NCBI RefSeq assembly: GCF_016466415.2
Contig: NZ_CP066772.2
Coordinates: 558,001-622,000 of the forward strand
Source of the DNA: Ralstonia pickettii
GTDB lineage: Bacteria; Pseudomonadota; Gammaproteobacteria; Burkholderiales; Burkholderiaceae
Direction: 5' to 3'
Length of the DNA: 64,000 nucleotides
Position numbers and translations under genes: made by a program. The notes beneath the pieces were generated by a model. That model did not search any database. It saw only the letters and a list, made by a program, of their open reading frames with translations, and had not been told where the DNA came from. Positions within the stretch are counted from its first letter, which is position 1, and the number at the start of each line of letters is the position of its first letter. Shown in pieces: positions 1 to 8,802 of this stretch.

Positions 1-1366
1 CAAACACCCCGAGGTGCGCACGGTGGTGTCGGCCCATGGTCGCCCCGACGACGGTAGTGATGCCGCCGGCTTCTACAACGCCGAGTTCTTCGTGCCGCTT
101 AAACCTTTCGACCAATGGTCGGCGGGGATGACCAAGGAGAAGCTGATCGCGCAGGTGCAGAAAGAGTTCACCAGTGAGTTCACCGGGGTCGGCCTGAATT
201 TCTCGCAGTACATCCAGGACAACGTGGAAGAGGGATTGTCTGGCGTGAAGGGGGCGAATTCGGTCAAGATCATCGGCCCGGATCTGCAGGTGCTGGAGCG
301 GCTGGCCGATCAGGTGCAAAGCGAGATGAGCCGCGTCAAAGGCATCACCGACCTGGGCATCTTCCGTGTGCTGGGTCAACCGAACCTGAACGTGCGCATC
401 AACCGTGAGGCGGCCGCGCGCTATGGACTGAACACGGGGGATGTGAATACCGTGGTCCAAGCGGCGCTGTCGGGTTCCCAGGCCACCACCATCCTGGAAG
501 GCGATCGGCAGTTCGCACTGACGGTGCGGCTGGCCCCGGAGTACCGCGCCACGATCGATGCGGTGCGCAACATCCGCGTCGCCTACTCGAACGCGAACGG
601 CGGCAACGCCTACATTCCACTCTCGGCGCTGGCTGACATCACGCTGGATACGGGGGCGTCGTACATCTATCACGAGAAGAACGCCCGCTATATTCCGGTC
701 AAGTTCAGCGTGCGCGGGCGCGACCTGGGCGGCACGGTCGAAGAAGCGCAGCAGCGCATCGCCCAGCACGTCAAGTTGCCGCAGGGCTACCGCATCGAGT
801 GGGCAGGTGAGTTTGAAGAACTCGAACAGGCCAAGCAGCGGCTCGCGGTCATGGTGCCGATCAGCATTCTGTTGATTCTGGTGCTGCTCTATGGGTTGTT
901 CAATTCGCTGCGCGATAGCCTGATGGCGCTGGCCGGTATTCCGTTTGCGATTACCGGTGGGGTCGCGGCCCTGTTCCTGACGGGGTTGGACTTCAGCGTC
1001 TCGGCGGCAATCGGCTTTGTCTCGTTGTTTGGGGTGTCCGTGATGGACGGCATTCTGATGATCACCTACTACAACGACTTGCGCCGAGAGCGCGACCTCC
1101 AGCCCACGGAAGCCATGTTCCATGCGGCGCAACAGCGGATGCGGCCCATGCTGATGACCGCGCTGTCAGCGTGTATCGGCCTGTTCCCGGCGGCTATTTC
1201 CACGGGCATCGGCAGCCAGGTGCAGCGGCCACTGGCCACCGTGGTTGTGGGCGGCATGCTGGTGGGCCCGTTGATGCTGCTGGTGATCGTGCCGGCCCTG
1301 CGGATGGTATTCCTCGGCAAGGAGCCGCCGCCTGAAGAGCCGACCCTTGAGGAAGCGCCGGTCTGA
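1..1366 (+). CDS. CzcA/CusA-type heavy-metal RND efflux pump, C-terminal part
   Basis: This is the last 455 or so codons of an RND efflux pump that begins before the window; the reading frame is open back to base 2. The family is a proton-driven inner-membrane pump that exports divalent or monovalent metal ions through a periplasmic adaptor and an outer-membrane channel. The fragment opens in the porter domain with a HPEVRTVVSAHGRPDDG-like segment typical of CzcA relatives. It then shows a cluster of hydrophobic segments (from about residue 275 of the fragment), including ISILLILVLLYGLFNSL and the loop with FVSLFGVSVMDGILM. The C-terminal tail is short and acidic. Membership of the heavy-metal (HME) branch is clear; the metal cannot be read from this part. 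A CDF metal transporter lies downstream at 3682-4605, which fits a metal-resistance setting. Confidence 0.9.
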   Translation, partial: KHPEVRTVVSAHGRPDDGSDAAGFYNAEFFVPLKPFDQWSAGMTKEKLIAQVQKEFTSEFTGVGLNFSQYIQDNVEEGLSGVKGANSVKIIGPDLQVLERLADQVQSEMSRVKGITDLGIFRVLGQPNLNVRINREAAARYGLNTGDVNTVVQAALSGSQATTILEGDRQFALTVRLAPEYRATIDAVRNIRVAYSNANGGNAYIPLSALADITLDTGASYIYHEKNARYIPVKFSVRGRDLGGTVEEAQQRIAQHVKLPQGYRIEWAGEFEELEQAKQRLAVMVPISILLILVLLYGLFNSLRDSLMALAGIPFAITGGVAALFLTGLDFSVSAAIGFVSLFGVSVMDGILMITYYNDLRRERDLQPTEAMFHAAQQRMRPMLMTALSACIGLFPAAISTGIGSQVQRPLATVVVGGMLVGPLMLLVIVPALRMVFLGKEPPPEEPTLEEAPV

Positions 1367-1395
1367 GTGATGGCCGCCGCTTCGTGCGGCGGCCC

Positions 1396-2001
1396 CTACG
1401 GTTTGATGATGCCCGAGCTGGAAGCCCTGACCACGGCTTCGATGCGCGTGGCGACGCCCAGCTTTTCGCGCGCATTGTCCATATGGAAATCGACCGTGCG
1501 CTTGGAGAGCCCAAGAATCGTGGCAATCTCACCCGATGTCTTGCCGCGCGCAGACCATGCCAGCACCTCGGCCTCGCGCTCGCTCAGTTGTACGGGCGGA
1601 TGCGCGGTGTGCGTGCGCGGCCGTCTGGCGAGCCGTGTTTGCACAATGCTAATCAGGATTTCGAAGTCGACCGGTTTGGTCACATAGTCATCAGCACCCA
1701 GGCGACGCCCACGCAGTTCGGACTCGCGTTGCGCCATCGCCGTCAGAAAGACGAACGGAATTTCGGCATAACGTGGTGCGAGCGTGCGCAACTGCTCCAG
1801 CAACTCGAATCCGGTCATGCCCGGCATGCCTACGTCGCACAGCACCAGGTCCGGGGCTTCGCGCAGGATCATCGCCAGCCCGGACTCACCATCATGCGCC
1901 GTGATCACGGTGTAACCGTGTTCGGCCAGTTCTTCGGTGATCAGCTCGCCGGTTTCAACGTCGTCTTCAATGCAGAGGATCTTCGGGCTGGCTGGCTTCA
2001 T
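1396..2001 (-). CDS. Response regulator, receiver plus LuxR-type HTH
   Basis: A 201-residue two-component response regulator. The N-terminal receiver has the acidic pair D13/D14, the phospho-acceptor D56 in LCDVGMPG, T87 and K109 in VTKP, so the phosphorylation site is complete. A LuxR/NarL-type DNA-binding domain follows at about 135-200, with LSEREAEVLAWSARGKTSGEIA and RTVDFHMDNAREKLG. The frame is open upstream to 2157, but the start at 2001 (MKPASPKILCIEDD) puts the receiver at the normal distance from the N-terminus. The gene is divergent from the sensor kinase at 2078 with a 76-bp gap, which makes that kinase its likely partner. Target genes are unknown. Confidence 0.9.
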   Translation of the reverse strand: MKPASPKILCIEDDVETGELITEELAEHGYTVITAHDGESGLAMILREAPDLVLCDVGMPGMTGFELLEQLRTLAPRYAEIPFVFLTAMAQRESELRGRRLGADDYVTKPVDFEILISIVQTRLARRPRTHTAHPPVQLSEREAEVLAWSARGKTSGEIATILGLSKRTVDFHMDNAREKLGVATRIEAVVRASSSGIIKP

Positions 2002-2077
2002 GGGGATTCCGCCTGGTGGTATGGTGACTGATGCTCCGCTCACGACGTTGTCAGGGAAACTGCGCAGGACATTACCT

Positions 2078-3685
2078 ATGCAATCGCCAAACAGGGCCCC
2101 AGCCGCGCCAGACGGGCGGCGCTTTGGAATCGAATCTCCTTCGATCCTGCGTCCCATCCGCGTCCGGTTGACGCTGGTGTTCGTGATCTTTTTGCTGCTG
2201 GTGGTCGGCGTCGGCGCTTTCAGTATCGACCAATTGGCCAGTTTCCACAGCGTATCTGCGCAGATCAGCGGGCGCTGGCTTCAAAACAGCCGGATTCTGG
2301 GCGACCTCAATAACTACATCTCGGATTATCGCGCGGCCGAAGGCGATTTTCTAATCGCTTCATCACGTGCCGATCTGCGAGCCGCAGACGAACAGGTCGC
2401 CATGCTCGACAAAGCGATTGCCACGTCCCAGGCCCGCTACGACAAGATCGAGCACGACAGCCCCGAGCGCGAGCTTTACAGCCAGTTTGTCACCCAATGG
2501 AACACGTATCGCGAGCTTGCGCGACGGCTGATGATTTCTGCCAAGGCAGGCGACGTAGCGGGTGCTACGCGGCTCTATCACACGGACTCCAAGCATGCTT
2601 TCGACTCGGCCAACGACACCTTGGGTGTGATGACCGAACGCAGTGTCGCTGGCGCCACGGCAGAAACCGAGCGAGAGGCGCAGGCCTATCACAATGCGCG
2701 GCAACTCATAGTTGGGGCGATCGTGGTGGCGGCGTGCCTGGTCGTGTTGGCCGTGATTTATCTTGTCTACGCCGTGTCGCGCCCGATTGCCGCGCTGGTG
2801 GATCGCATGCACCGCGTTGCCAACAACGATACCCAGATCGACATCCCAGGCGTGGACCGCCACGACGAGATTGGTGACATCGCGCAAGCCGTGGCGCGTT
2901 TTCGCGAAAACACAATCGAATTGGGTCGCAGCAAGGATGCATTGATCGCCCAAGCCGCCGTATTGCAGGAGACGCTCGACAAAGAGCGCCGCATGGCCGA
3001 GTTGCAACGCAATTTCGTCTCAATGGCATCGCATGAATTCCGCACGCCGCTGGGCGTGATTGACGGCCAGGCTCAGCGCCTGATCCGCATGCGTGACGCG
3101 TTGCCGCCTGAGGTGCTGGAAGAGCGCTGCGAGAAAATCCGGGCTGCCGTGCAGCGCATGACGCACCTGATGGATCACCTGCTCGACTCTTCGCACTGGC
3201 TGGATTCCACGACGCCCGCAGCGATGCGGCGCACCGATTTCCCGCTTGCAGCGCTTCTGACCGAGGTTTGCGAAATGCACTTGGAAGGCACGCCGAGCGC
3301 ACGGATCGAGTTGTGCGTAGAGACTGATGAGCCGAACACATTCTTCGGCGATGCCCGGCTTCTGTTCCAGGCCTTCAGCAATCTTGTCGGCAACGCCGTT
3401 AAATACTCGCCGCCAGGCGCACCGGTCAGCGTGCGTATGCGCAGCGACGGCGACGGTGTATCAGTGACAGTGGAAGACCGGGGCCTGGGCATACCAGAGC
3501 GCGATATCGAGCGCTTGTTCGAGCGCTACGTGCGTGGGGGCAACGTTGCGGGGACGGTCGGGGCAGGTGTCGGGCTTTATTTGGTGAAGCTGGTCGTGGA
3601 ATTGCACCGAGGGACGATCACCGTGACCAGCGAAGAAGGCAAAGGCTCAACATTCAACGTGTTCTTACCGCGACTCAAAGGCTAG
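2078..3685 (+). CDS. Membrane sensor histidine kinase
   Basis: A 535-residue hybrid-free sensor kinase. A first membrane segment at about 28-48 (LTLVFVIFLLLVVGVGAFSI) is followed by a periplasmic four-helix region of about 150 residues. A second membrane segment (LIVGAIVVAACLVVLAVIYLVYAV), a HAMP linker, the H-box SMASHEFRTP with phospho-acceptor near H319, and an ATPase domain with NLVGNAVKYSPPG, EDRGLGIPERD and GAGVGLYLVK follow. The start at 2078 has AGGA about 8 nt upstream; a longer open frame from 1937 would overlap the divergent regulator gene. The stop codon overlaps the 3' end of the convergent CDF gene. It probably phosphorylates the regulator at 1396-2001. The stimulus is unknown; metal stress is only a guess from the neighbours. 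Confidence 0.9.
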   Translation: MQSPNRAPAAPDGRRFGIESPSILRPIRVRLTLVFVIFLLLVVGVGAFSIDQLASFHSVSAQISGRWLQNSRILGDLNNYISDYRAAEGDFLIASSRADLRAADEQVAMLDKAIATSQARYDKIEHDSPERELYSQFVTQWNTYRELARRLMISAKAGDVAGATRLYHTDSKHAFDSANDTLGVMTERSVAGATAETEREAQAYHNARQLIVGAIVVAACLVVLAVIYLVYAVSRPIAALVDRMHRVANNDTQIDIPGVDRHDEIGDIAQAVARFRENTIELGRSKDALIAQAAVLQETLDKERRMAELQRNFVSMASHEFRTPLGVIDGQAQRLIRMRDALPPEVLEERCEKIRAAVQRMTHLMDHLLDSSHWLDSTTPAAMRRTDFPLAALLTEVCEMHLEGTPSARIELCVETDEPNTFFGDARLLFQAFSNLVGNAVKYSPPGAPVSVRMRSDGDGVSVTVEDRGLGIPERDIERLFERYVRGGNVAGTVGAGVGLYLVKLVVELHRGTITVTSEEGKGSTFNVFLPRLKG

Positions 3686-4605
3686 CTTGTACCGGCTGGG
3701 AGCCCGTTTACGGGATCGACGTGGGTCATGACATTGAGAACATCACGTCTTTGCATAACGCGTCGCCTCGCTTCGAGCGCGATGTCGTGACCGACCTTCA
3801 CGGTTGCGGTGCTTTCGATCTCCAAGTGCGCGTCAACCAGGATCATGTCGCCCATTTTGCGTGTCCGCACGTCATGAACGCCAAGCACGCCTGGCGTGCC
3901 GAGTATCACTTCCCGAATTTCGCTGGCTGTCTCTTGATCGACGGCTCTGTCCATGAGGTCGTGCAGGGCATTCGAGCCAAACTGCCAGCCCATTCTCGCC
4001 ACCATTAACCCGACAACGAATGCGGCCACTGGATCGAGCAGGTGGAATCCAAGCAAATTGCCGACGATGCCGAGTGCAACCACCAATGAGGAGGCTGCGT
4101 CGGAGCGGGCGTGCCATGCGTTCGCTATCAGCATGCTGGAGCGTACGCGCTCCGCAACGGCCAGCATGTACCGGAACAACAGTTCTTTGCTCACCAGTGC
4201 GCCCAGTGCGACCCACAAGCCGACCAATTTCACATGTGAGATCGACTCCGGATGCTCCAGCTTGGTCACCGCACCCCAGAGCATTCCGACGCCTACGGTG
4301 AGTAGCAGCAAGCCCAATACCAGGGATGCTGCTGTCTCGAATCGAAGGTGACCATAGTGATGTTCCGCATCCGGTTCCTTCTGGCTATGGTGTCCAGCAA
4401 AGAGAACGACGAAATCCGAAACCAGGTCGGAAAGCGAGTGGATCGCGTCGGCGATCAACGCTTGTGAATGGGCAAGAACGCCGGCAACCAGCTGCGCAGC
4501 CGTTAGGGCCAAATTGACACCCACGCTGACGAGCGTGCTGCGTTTCGCCGCGCGCTTCATGGCGGGCGTTTCGCTGTCGAGATCAATCTCGGTTGGCTGT
4601 TGCAT
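3682..4605 (-). CDS. CDF-family cation efflux transporter
   Basis: A 307-residue cation diffusion facilitator, an inner-membrane antiporter that exports Zn, Co, Cd, Fe or Mn in exchange for protons. The metal site in the second helix is visible as DAIHSLSDLVSDF (HxxxD) and that of the fifth helix as HARSDAASS, so both halves of the transport site are present. Six hydrophobic segments precede a cytoplasmic dimerisation domain from about residue 215, which includes VHDVRTRKMGDMILVDAHLE. The order of residues resembles the FieF/MamM-like branch rather than CzcD, because no His-rich loop is seen. It converges on the sensor kinase gene with a 4-bp overlap. Substrate is not determined. Confidence 0.9.
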   Translation of the reverse strand: MQQPTEIDLDSETPAMKRAAKRSTLVSVGVNLALTAAQLVAGVLAHSQALIADAIHSLSDLVSDFVVLFAGHHSQKEPDAEHHYGHLRFETAASLVLGLLLLTVGVGMLWGAVTKLEHPESISHVKLVGLWVALGALVSKELLFRYMLAVAERVRSSMLIANAWHARSDAASSLVVALGIVGNLLGFHLLDPVAAFVVGLMVARMGWQFGSNALHDLMDRAVDQETASEIREVILGTPGVLGVHDVRTRKMGDMILVDAHLEIESTATVKVGHDIALEARRRVMQRRDVLNVMTHVDPVNGLPAGTS

Positions 4606-4808
4606 GGTCTTGTTTGTCTGATGGACGAGGACAGATCACCTTGAGGGCGAGCGCCTGAATTTGTCCGCGATCATAGGGGGAGAGCGGGCCGTGTGGGAAA
4701 TAACCGGGAGCCGCAGAAAAGAATCCGCATGAGAGGCGTTCGCATTCGCTGTTGCATTGGTTGGCACAACTGCAATGCCAGGGCTCGCATGTGCATCAAG
4801 ACAATTCG

Positions 4809-5439
4809 CTAATGCGCCAGGATCGGCTTGCCGAATAGTGACGGCAGGAAATCATCCAGGAAGAACAACACCTGAATATTTGCGCCGACACCTCGCGTCG
4901 AACCGTGGGTTGTAGGAAGGCCCGGTTCCGCGGCGACCTGCCACGTATCGCTGACATAGGGGATCCCTGGGTTGACGGTGGCGCGCGTGCGTTGCCCCCG
5001 TGGTGAGTCGAACGCGAACTCAATCAAGGGAATCCATTGGCGGAGGGGATCCTCCTTGGGGAGCACGCCTGACGCAAATCGATCCGTCAAATACAGCGTG
5101 CTGTACTCCAGCGCGAATCTCCAGTGCACCGTGGTGACATTGGCCGTCCTTACAGTGTTGAACTGCCGCGTCGTCGGGTCATAGCTCAAGTTGTTCGACG
5201 TCTTACCTGTCGGCACGGCCACGCTGACACCCGCCGTAATGCCCGCCGGCCGCAACCAAGACCCTGCGTCAGGCAAGGCGCCGAACCCCTGGGCCTATAT
5301 AGAGGCTCGGGGCGATGGTCGCTGAAATGTTGGCGCCGAGCCGTTTAGCCCCGGTATGAAGCGACTGGGCCGCGTAAGTCCAGCCGCTTCCGCGAGTGAG
5401 CGATAGTGCGCATGCATCACTGAGAAAGGCTTCACCTTG
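4809..5439 (-). pseudogene. Remnant of an outer-membrane/transporter-like protein gene, frameshifted
   Basis: The main open part (4809-5276) encodes a beta-rich sequence ending in NIQVLFFLDDFLPSLFGKPILAH, which looks like the C-terminal portion of an outer-membrane barrel protein. Upstream, a different frame reads on without interruption from 5439 as SGWTYAAQSLHTGAKRLGAN and ends in SLYIGPG near 5295. At the short G run there the frames join naturally as LYIGPG to FGALPDAGSW, so a single-base indel near 5290 explains the break. A TGA at 5440-5442 closes the upstream frame and no start codon or signal peptide remains. The gene is therefore both frameshifted and truncated at the 5' end. The exact family is not certain. 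Confidence 0.65.
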
Positions 5440-5801
5440 TCACACGTGACAAGTCAATGGGTCTGCGCGCAACTTCCAGCGCATGGGGGTTTCCATTCCA
5501 TAGTGGCATTTGCGTTGAATAGTCCGGCCAACGAGGCGCCATGCGGTTGGCCGGAATTTGTGTCTCTTGTTTGTCCGTCGACGAGTCTCCTTGGTACAGA
5601 CTTTCCTTTCCGCCAAGGTGGGAGCGGCTCAATCAAATCAACGCTTTATCGACGATTTTGGTACAGCCTTTTTTGTCTGCCGTTAAAACGCCATGTGCGC
5701 TGGCGATTGCTGCCACATATCGTTATCGGCAATCCTTCGTTCCGGTCGTGCGGGGTCGGCCCGTATGCTGTGCTTTCGTTCCACCACGCAAGCATGCACG
5801 C
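5440..5801. other. Gap without a recognisable gene
   Basis: This 362-bp stretch lies between the decayed outer-membrane protein gene and the desaturase. Open frames cross it, but their translations are not protein-like and none has a ribosome binding site. It must contain the desaturase promoter. No terminator hairpin or repeat was recognised. Confidence 0.5.
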
Positions 5802-6809
5802 ATGGCCATTTATCTTGACGACCGACAGCGCACGGAACTGGCGCGGGCCGCCCGTCACTGGCTGTGGCGCACGGAGCTGCCGACGTGGCTGCTGATTGCC
5901 ACGGTCTATGCAACCTGGTTTGGCGTTGCCACGCATGTGCGGCAACTCGGTTTGCTGCTGGCGTGTGTGCTGCTGACGTTATGCACTACGTGGTACCTGT
6001 CGTTGCAGCACGAGCTGCTGCATGGTCACCCGACACGCTTGCCGTGGCTCAATGCCTTGCTCGGCGCCGCGCCGCTGGGCATCTGGCTGCCATATGGCCT
6101 GTACCGGCGCCTGCATCTGCGGCACCACGAGGCTGAACTGACGCACCCGGACACCGATCCGGAGAGCTACTTCCTCTACGCCGTCGATTGGCATGCGGCC
6201 AGTCCGGCAATGCGCAAGCTGTATGCCGCGCGCAATACGCTGGCCGGGCGGATGTTGCTGCAACCCGCGTCCTCGATTCTCACCATTGCAGCGGATGCTT
6301 GCGCAAAGCTGCGCTCGGGCGACTGGCGCGATGCGCCCATGTGGGCGGCCCACCTGCTTGCGGTCGTGGTGCTTCTCGTCTGGCTGCAGACGGCCTGTGG
6401 CCTGCCTGCCTGGCTCATGCTGCTGGGCGTGGCTTATCCGGCGCTGTCGTTGGCGGCGATCCGCTCTTTCCAGGAGCATCGCCCGGCGGATTCCCACGCC
6501 ACCCGCAGCGTCATCAACGACGCCGGCTTGATGTGGCGGTTGCTGTTTCTCAACAACAACTACCATCTGGTGCACCACGACCTGCCTTCCGTACCGTGGT
6601 TTGCATTGGCATGGGTGTACCGGCGCCGCGCCGAGGACTACCTCGTGCGCAACGGCGGCTTCCATGTGCGAGGTTATCGGGAATGGCTGATCCGCTACGC
6701 GCTGCGTGTGGCGGCGCCGGTAGCGCATCCGCTGTTCCATGGTCCTTCCGATCGGCACGTGTATGCGCCGCATTCCTATGGGGAATATCGCGAATATGGC
6801 GAAGCGTGA
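5802..6809 (+). CDS. Fatty-acid desaturase-like membrane di-iron enzyme
   Basis: A 335-residue membrane-bound desaturase/hydroxylase of the histidine-box class. The three boxes that bind the di-iron centre are visible: HELLHGH at about 71-77, HLRHH at about 106-110, and NNYHLVHHDLPSVPWF at about 250-265. Hydrophobic segments flank the boxes as expected for the fold. The start at 5802 (MAIYLDDRQRTELARAARHW) is chosen because the upstream frame is not protein-like; no clear Shine-Dalgarno sequence precedes it. The gene overlaps the next one by 14 bp, which implies co-translation with the PhnD-like protein. The substrate is unknown; members of this class also act on alkanes, sterols, carotenoids and amino compounds. 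Confidence 0.85.
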   Translation: MAIYLDDRQRTELARAARHWLWRTELPTWLLIATVYATWFGVATHVRQLGLLLACVLLTLCTTWYLSLQHELLHGHPTRLPWLNALLGAAPLGIWLPYGLYRRLHLRHHEAELTHPDTDPESYFLYAVDWHAASPAMRKLYAARNTLAGRMLLQPASSILTIAADACAKLRSGDWRDAPMWAAHLLAVVVLLVWLQTACGLPAWLMLLGVAYPALSLAAIRSFQEHRPADSHATRSVINDAGLMWRLLFLNNNYHLVHHDLPSVPWFALAWVYRRRAEDYLVRNGGFHVRGYREWLIRYALRVAAPVAHPLFHGPSDRHVYAPHSYGEYREYGEA

Positions 6810-7623
6810 GCGCTGGGTGGCAGCTCTACCGATGTACAACGTCTCTGCGTCGTTGCGGGACGACTGGGCCACGCTGATCGAGCGGACAGCCCAGGCGCTG
6901 GGCCGTGGCACGTCGCCCGTGATGCTGGACCCCGTGGACCCGGGCGAGAGCCCCGACGCGCTGCACGCCTTCTGGCGGCGCGACGATGTGTTGCTGTCGC
7001 AAACCTGCGGCTACCCGTTGATTCGCGGGTTGGCATCGCGGGTACAGCTGATCGGCACCCCACGCTTTGTTGCGCCCGGCTGCCACCAGGAAGCCTATAG
7101 CAGTGCGATCGTAGTCCGCGCGAAAGATGGCCCCACCACCCTGGCCGCATGCCGGGGCGCGCGGGTGGCCTGCAACAGCCCCGACTCGCACAGCGGCATG
7201 AACGCACTGCGGCACGCCGTCGCGCCACTGGTGCGCGGCGCGCGGTTCTTCGGGGCGGTCGTGCATACGGGGTCGCACCTCAGGTCGCTGGCGGCGGTTG
7301 CCGACGACGAGGCCGACGTTGCCGCCATCGACTGCGTGACGCTGGCGTTTGCCGCAGAGCACAGGCCAGACCTGGTTGCGGGGCTACGGCAGATCGGCTC
7401 GACACGGCATGTGGCCGGCCTGCCCTTCATCGCCGCGCGCCGGGCAGACGACGCCCTGGTAAAGCGAGTGAGGAAGGCGATGTGCGAAGCCTTGCACGAT
7501 GACGCCGGCCTGCGCTCCAGGCTCCGCCTGGAAGACATCGTGCCGACCACGATGGCGCACTACCGGCCCATCGCCGTGATGGCACGCGAGGCGCGCATGC
7601 GCGGGTACGGGGAACTGGGCTGA
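6796..7623 (+). CDS. PhnD/phosphate-type substrate-binding protein without a signal peptide
   Basis: A 275-residue protein resembling the periplasmic binding proteins of phosphate/phosphonate ABC transporters (PhnD-like family). Supporting segments are the opening strand WVAALPMYNVS, the hinge-like CNSPDSHSGMNALRHAVAPL, TGSHLRSLAAVADDEADVAAIDCVT and GLPFIAARRADDALVKRVR. No signal peptide or lipobox is present from the start at 6796, which has GGGGA about 10 nt upstream and overlaps the desaturase stop. No permease or ATPase gene is near. It may therefore be a cytoplasmic ligand-binding protein linked to the desaturase rather than a transporter component; this is inference. Confidence 0.75.
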   Translation: MAKRERWVAALPMYNVSASLRDDWATLIERTAQALGRGTSPVMLDPVDPGESPDALHAFWRRDDVLLSQTCGYPLIRGLASRVQLIGTPRFVAPGCHQEAYSSAIVVRAKDGPTTLAACRGARVACNSPDSHSGMNALRHAVAPLVRGARFFGAVVHTGSHLRSLAAVADDEADVAAIDCVTLAFAAEHRPDLVAGLRQIGSTRHVAGLPFIAARRADDALVKRVRKAMCEALHDDAGLRSRLRLEDIVPTTMAHYRPIAVMAREARMRGYGELG

Positions 7624-7689
7624 GATTTCCCGAACGTGTCCAGGCCGAGCCGGTGGAAAGCGGTCGCGCATTGCGCACCGGCATCGAAG

Positions 7690-7985
7690 AGTCGTGCGCG
7701 CGCCAGAAACAGCCGATGACGGGCCTTTCTGGTCCGAACGTGGGCCTCCAACAGTCATGTTCGAACCTCTGTGGCCGGAGTGCGAGCCTCGAACACTCGC
7801 CCTCCACAGTCCACGCTCGAAAATTTCGACCTCTGACTGCCGGCTTCAAGCCTCGGGCGGTGGAACGTCAGCCTCAACGGGCCAACGTCGAGTGTTTGAG
7901 GGCCATGCGCCAATGTCTGACGGTGGCGTGTCGCTCTCAGACTGTCGAGATCGAATGTTTGAGATCGATTGGTGGATGCGATTGA
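7690..7985. repeat. Gap with degenerate repeated words (TCAAACACTCG-like)
   Basis: The 490-bp gap between 7624 and 8113 has no convincing gene, although open frames cross it. It holds related words on both strands: TCGAACACTCG at 7789-7799, CGAGTGTTTGA at 7889-7899, AATGTCTG at 7912-7919 and CGAATGTTTGA at 7952-7962. The pair CAGACATT then TCAAACACTCG, 12 nt apart on the minus strand here, recurs with a 13-nt spacing at 55734-55765 on the plus strand. This suggests an old dispersed repeat family. The exact unit and ends cannot be drawn by eye. Confidence 0.4.
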
Positions 7986-8113
7986 TGCCTACGTTTCGAT
8001 ATCGCTCGGGGCCGCGATGTCGATCCGCAGACGCGGGACGTGTTAGCCGCCGTCACAGCCGCTCTATCGGCGTTCCAATCTCCTTAACTGTTCAAGAATG
8101 ACATCGCACGGAT

Positions 8114-8359
8114 TTACCCGCGCGCCCCAGCATTGCCGGCGCGCTTGGCGCGAGGGCCGCGCTCGGTCAGCGGATTTCCGTGTTCGTTGACCTGGGAATA
8201 GATCGCGGCCAGGGCAGGTTGAACCTTGCGCATGCGGATCCGGTAGAACATCAACGCAGCCGACATCACAGCCAGCAGGACACCTGAGGCCGGTCCGATG
8301 ATGTCGGCGCGTTGCCAGCGTGGTGCATCGTCAGCCGGGCGGCGCGCGTGACCACACAC
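8114..8359 (-). CDS. Small single-pass membrane protein or gene fragment
   Basis: An 81-codon open frame with a GTG start. It shows one hydrophobic segment (IIGPASGVLLAVMSAALMFYRIRM, about residues 20-43) followed by a basic tail with KVQPALAAIYSQVNEHGNPL. The composition after the membrane segment looks protein-like, but no family is recognised. It could be the C-terminal remnant of a larger membrane protein. It is isolated between a repeat-rich gap and the chemoreceptor. Confidence 0.3.
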   Translation of the reverse strand: MCGHARRPADDAPRWQRADIIGPASGVLLAVMSAALMFYRIRMRKVQPALAAIYSQVNEHGNPLTERGPRAKRAGNAGARG

Positions 8360-8802
8360 CGGGTAACTCGATTTCCATCCGCATACGAGAATTAAAATAA
8401 TTTCATATCGAAAGTTTTTGCGCCGCCACGATTCACAAAAGCGCAGATTTGGTGCGCGTTCATCCTCTTGGTTTTGCTCGGATGTGCCGCCAAGCCAATA
8501 CTGGCGTCACGCAGCTCACGATCAGCACGGACCCCTTCCGCCGAGAGCACAGGTTTGAAGCGCGCCGCTGCCCTGGCATCGCATTCAAGATTCCTCCTGC
8601 CGTGCCGTCATTTCCCATCAAAGCAGCCTGGGCAATCTTGCGGCGCGACGGCTTTGAAGATCGGTCAACGACAGCCGCACATGTCTTCAAGATGCTCCTG
8701 CTTCAACGCATGCACCTGATTGCATCGCCAGATGGCCACGGCGATGGCGTTGCCCAGGGCATGACGTCTCTCTCTGACGCCGCTGAAACAGGAATGAAGC
8801 AA
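8360..8802. other. Leader region upstream of the chemoreceptor gene
   Basis: This 443-bp stretch contains no recognisable gene. The chemoreceptor frame is open through most of it (from 8449), but the translation is not chemoreceptor-like until 8803. An AT-rich patch near 8390-8420 could hold a promoter. No clear flagellar sigma-28 element was found. Confidence 0.4.

Noticed and set aside
8360-8802. A sigma-28 flagellar promoter before the chemoreceptor
   Set aside because: AAAGTTT occurs near 8408 but no GCCGATAA-like -10 is present at the required spacing.
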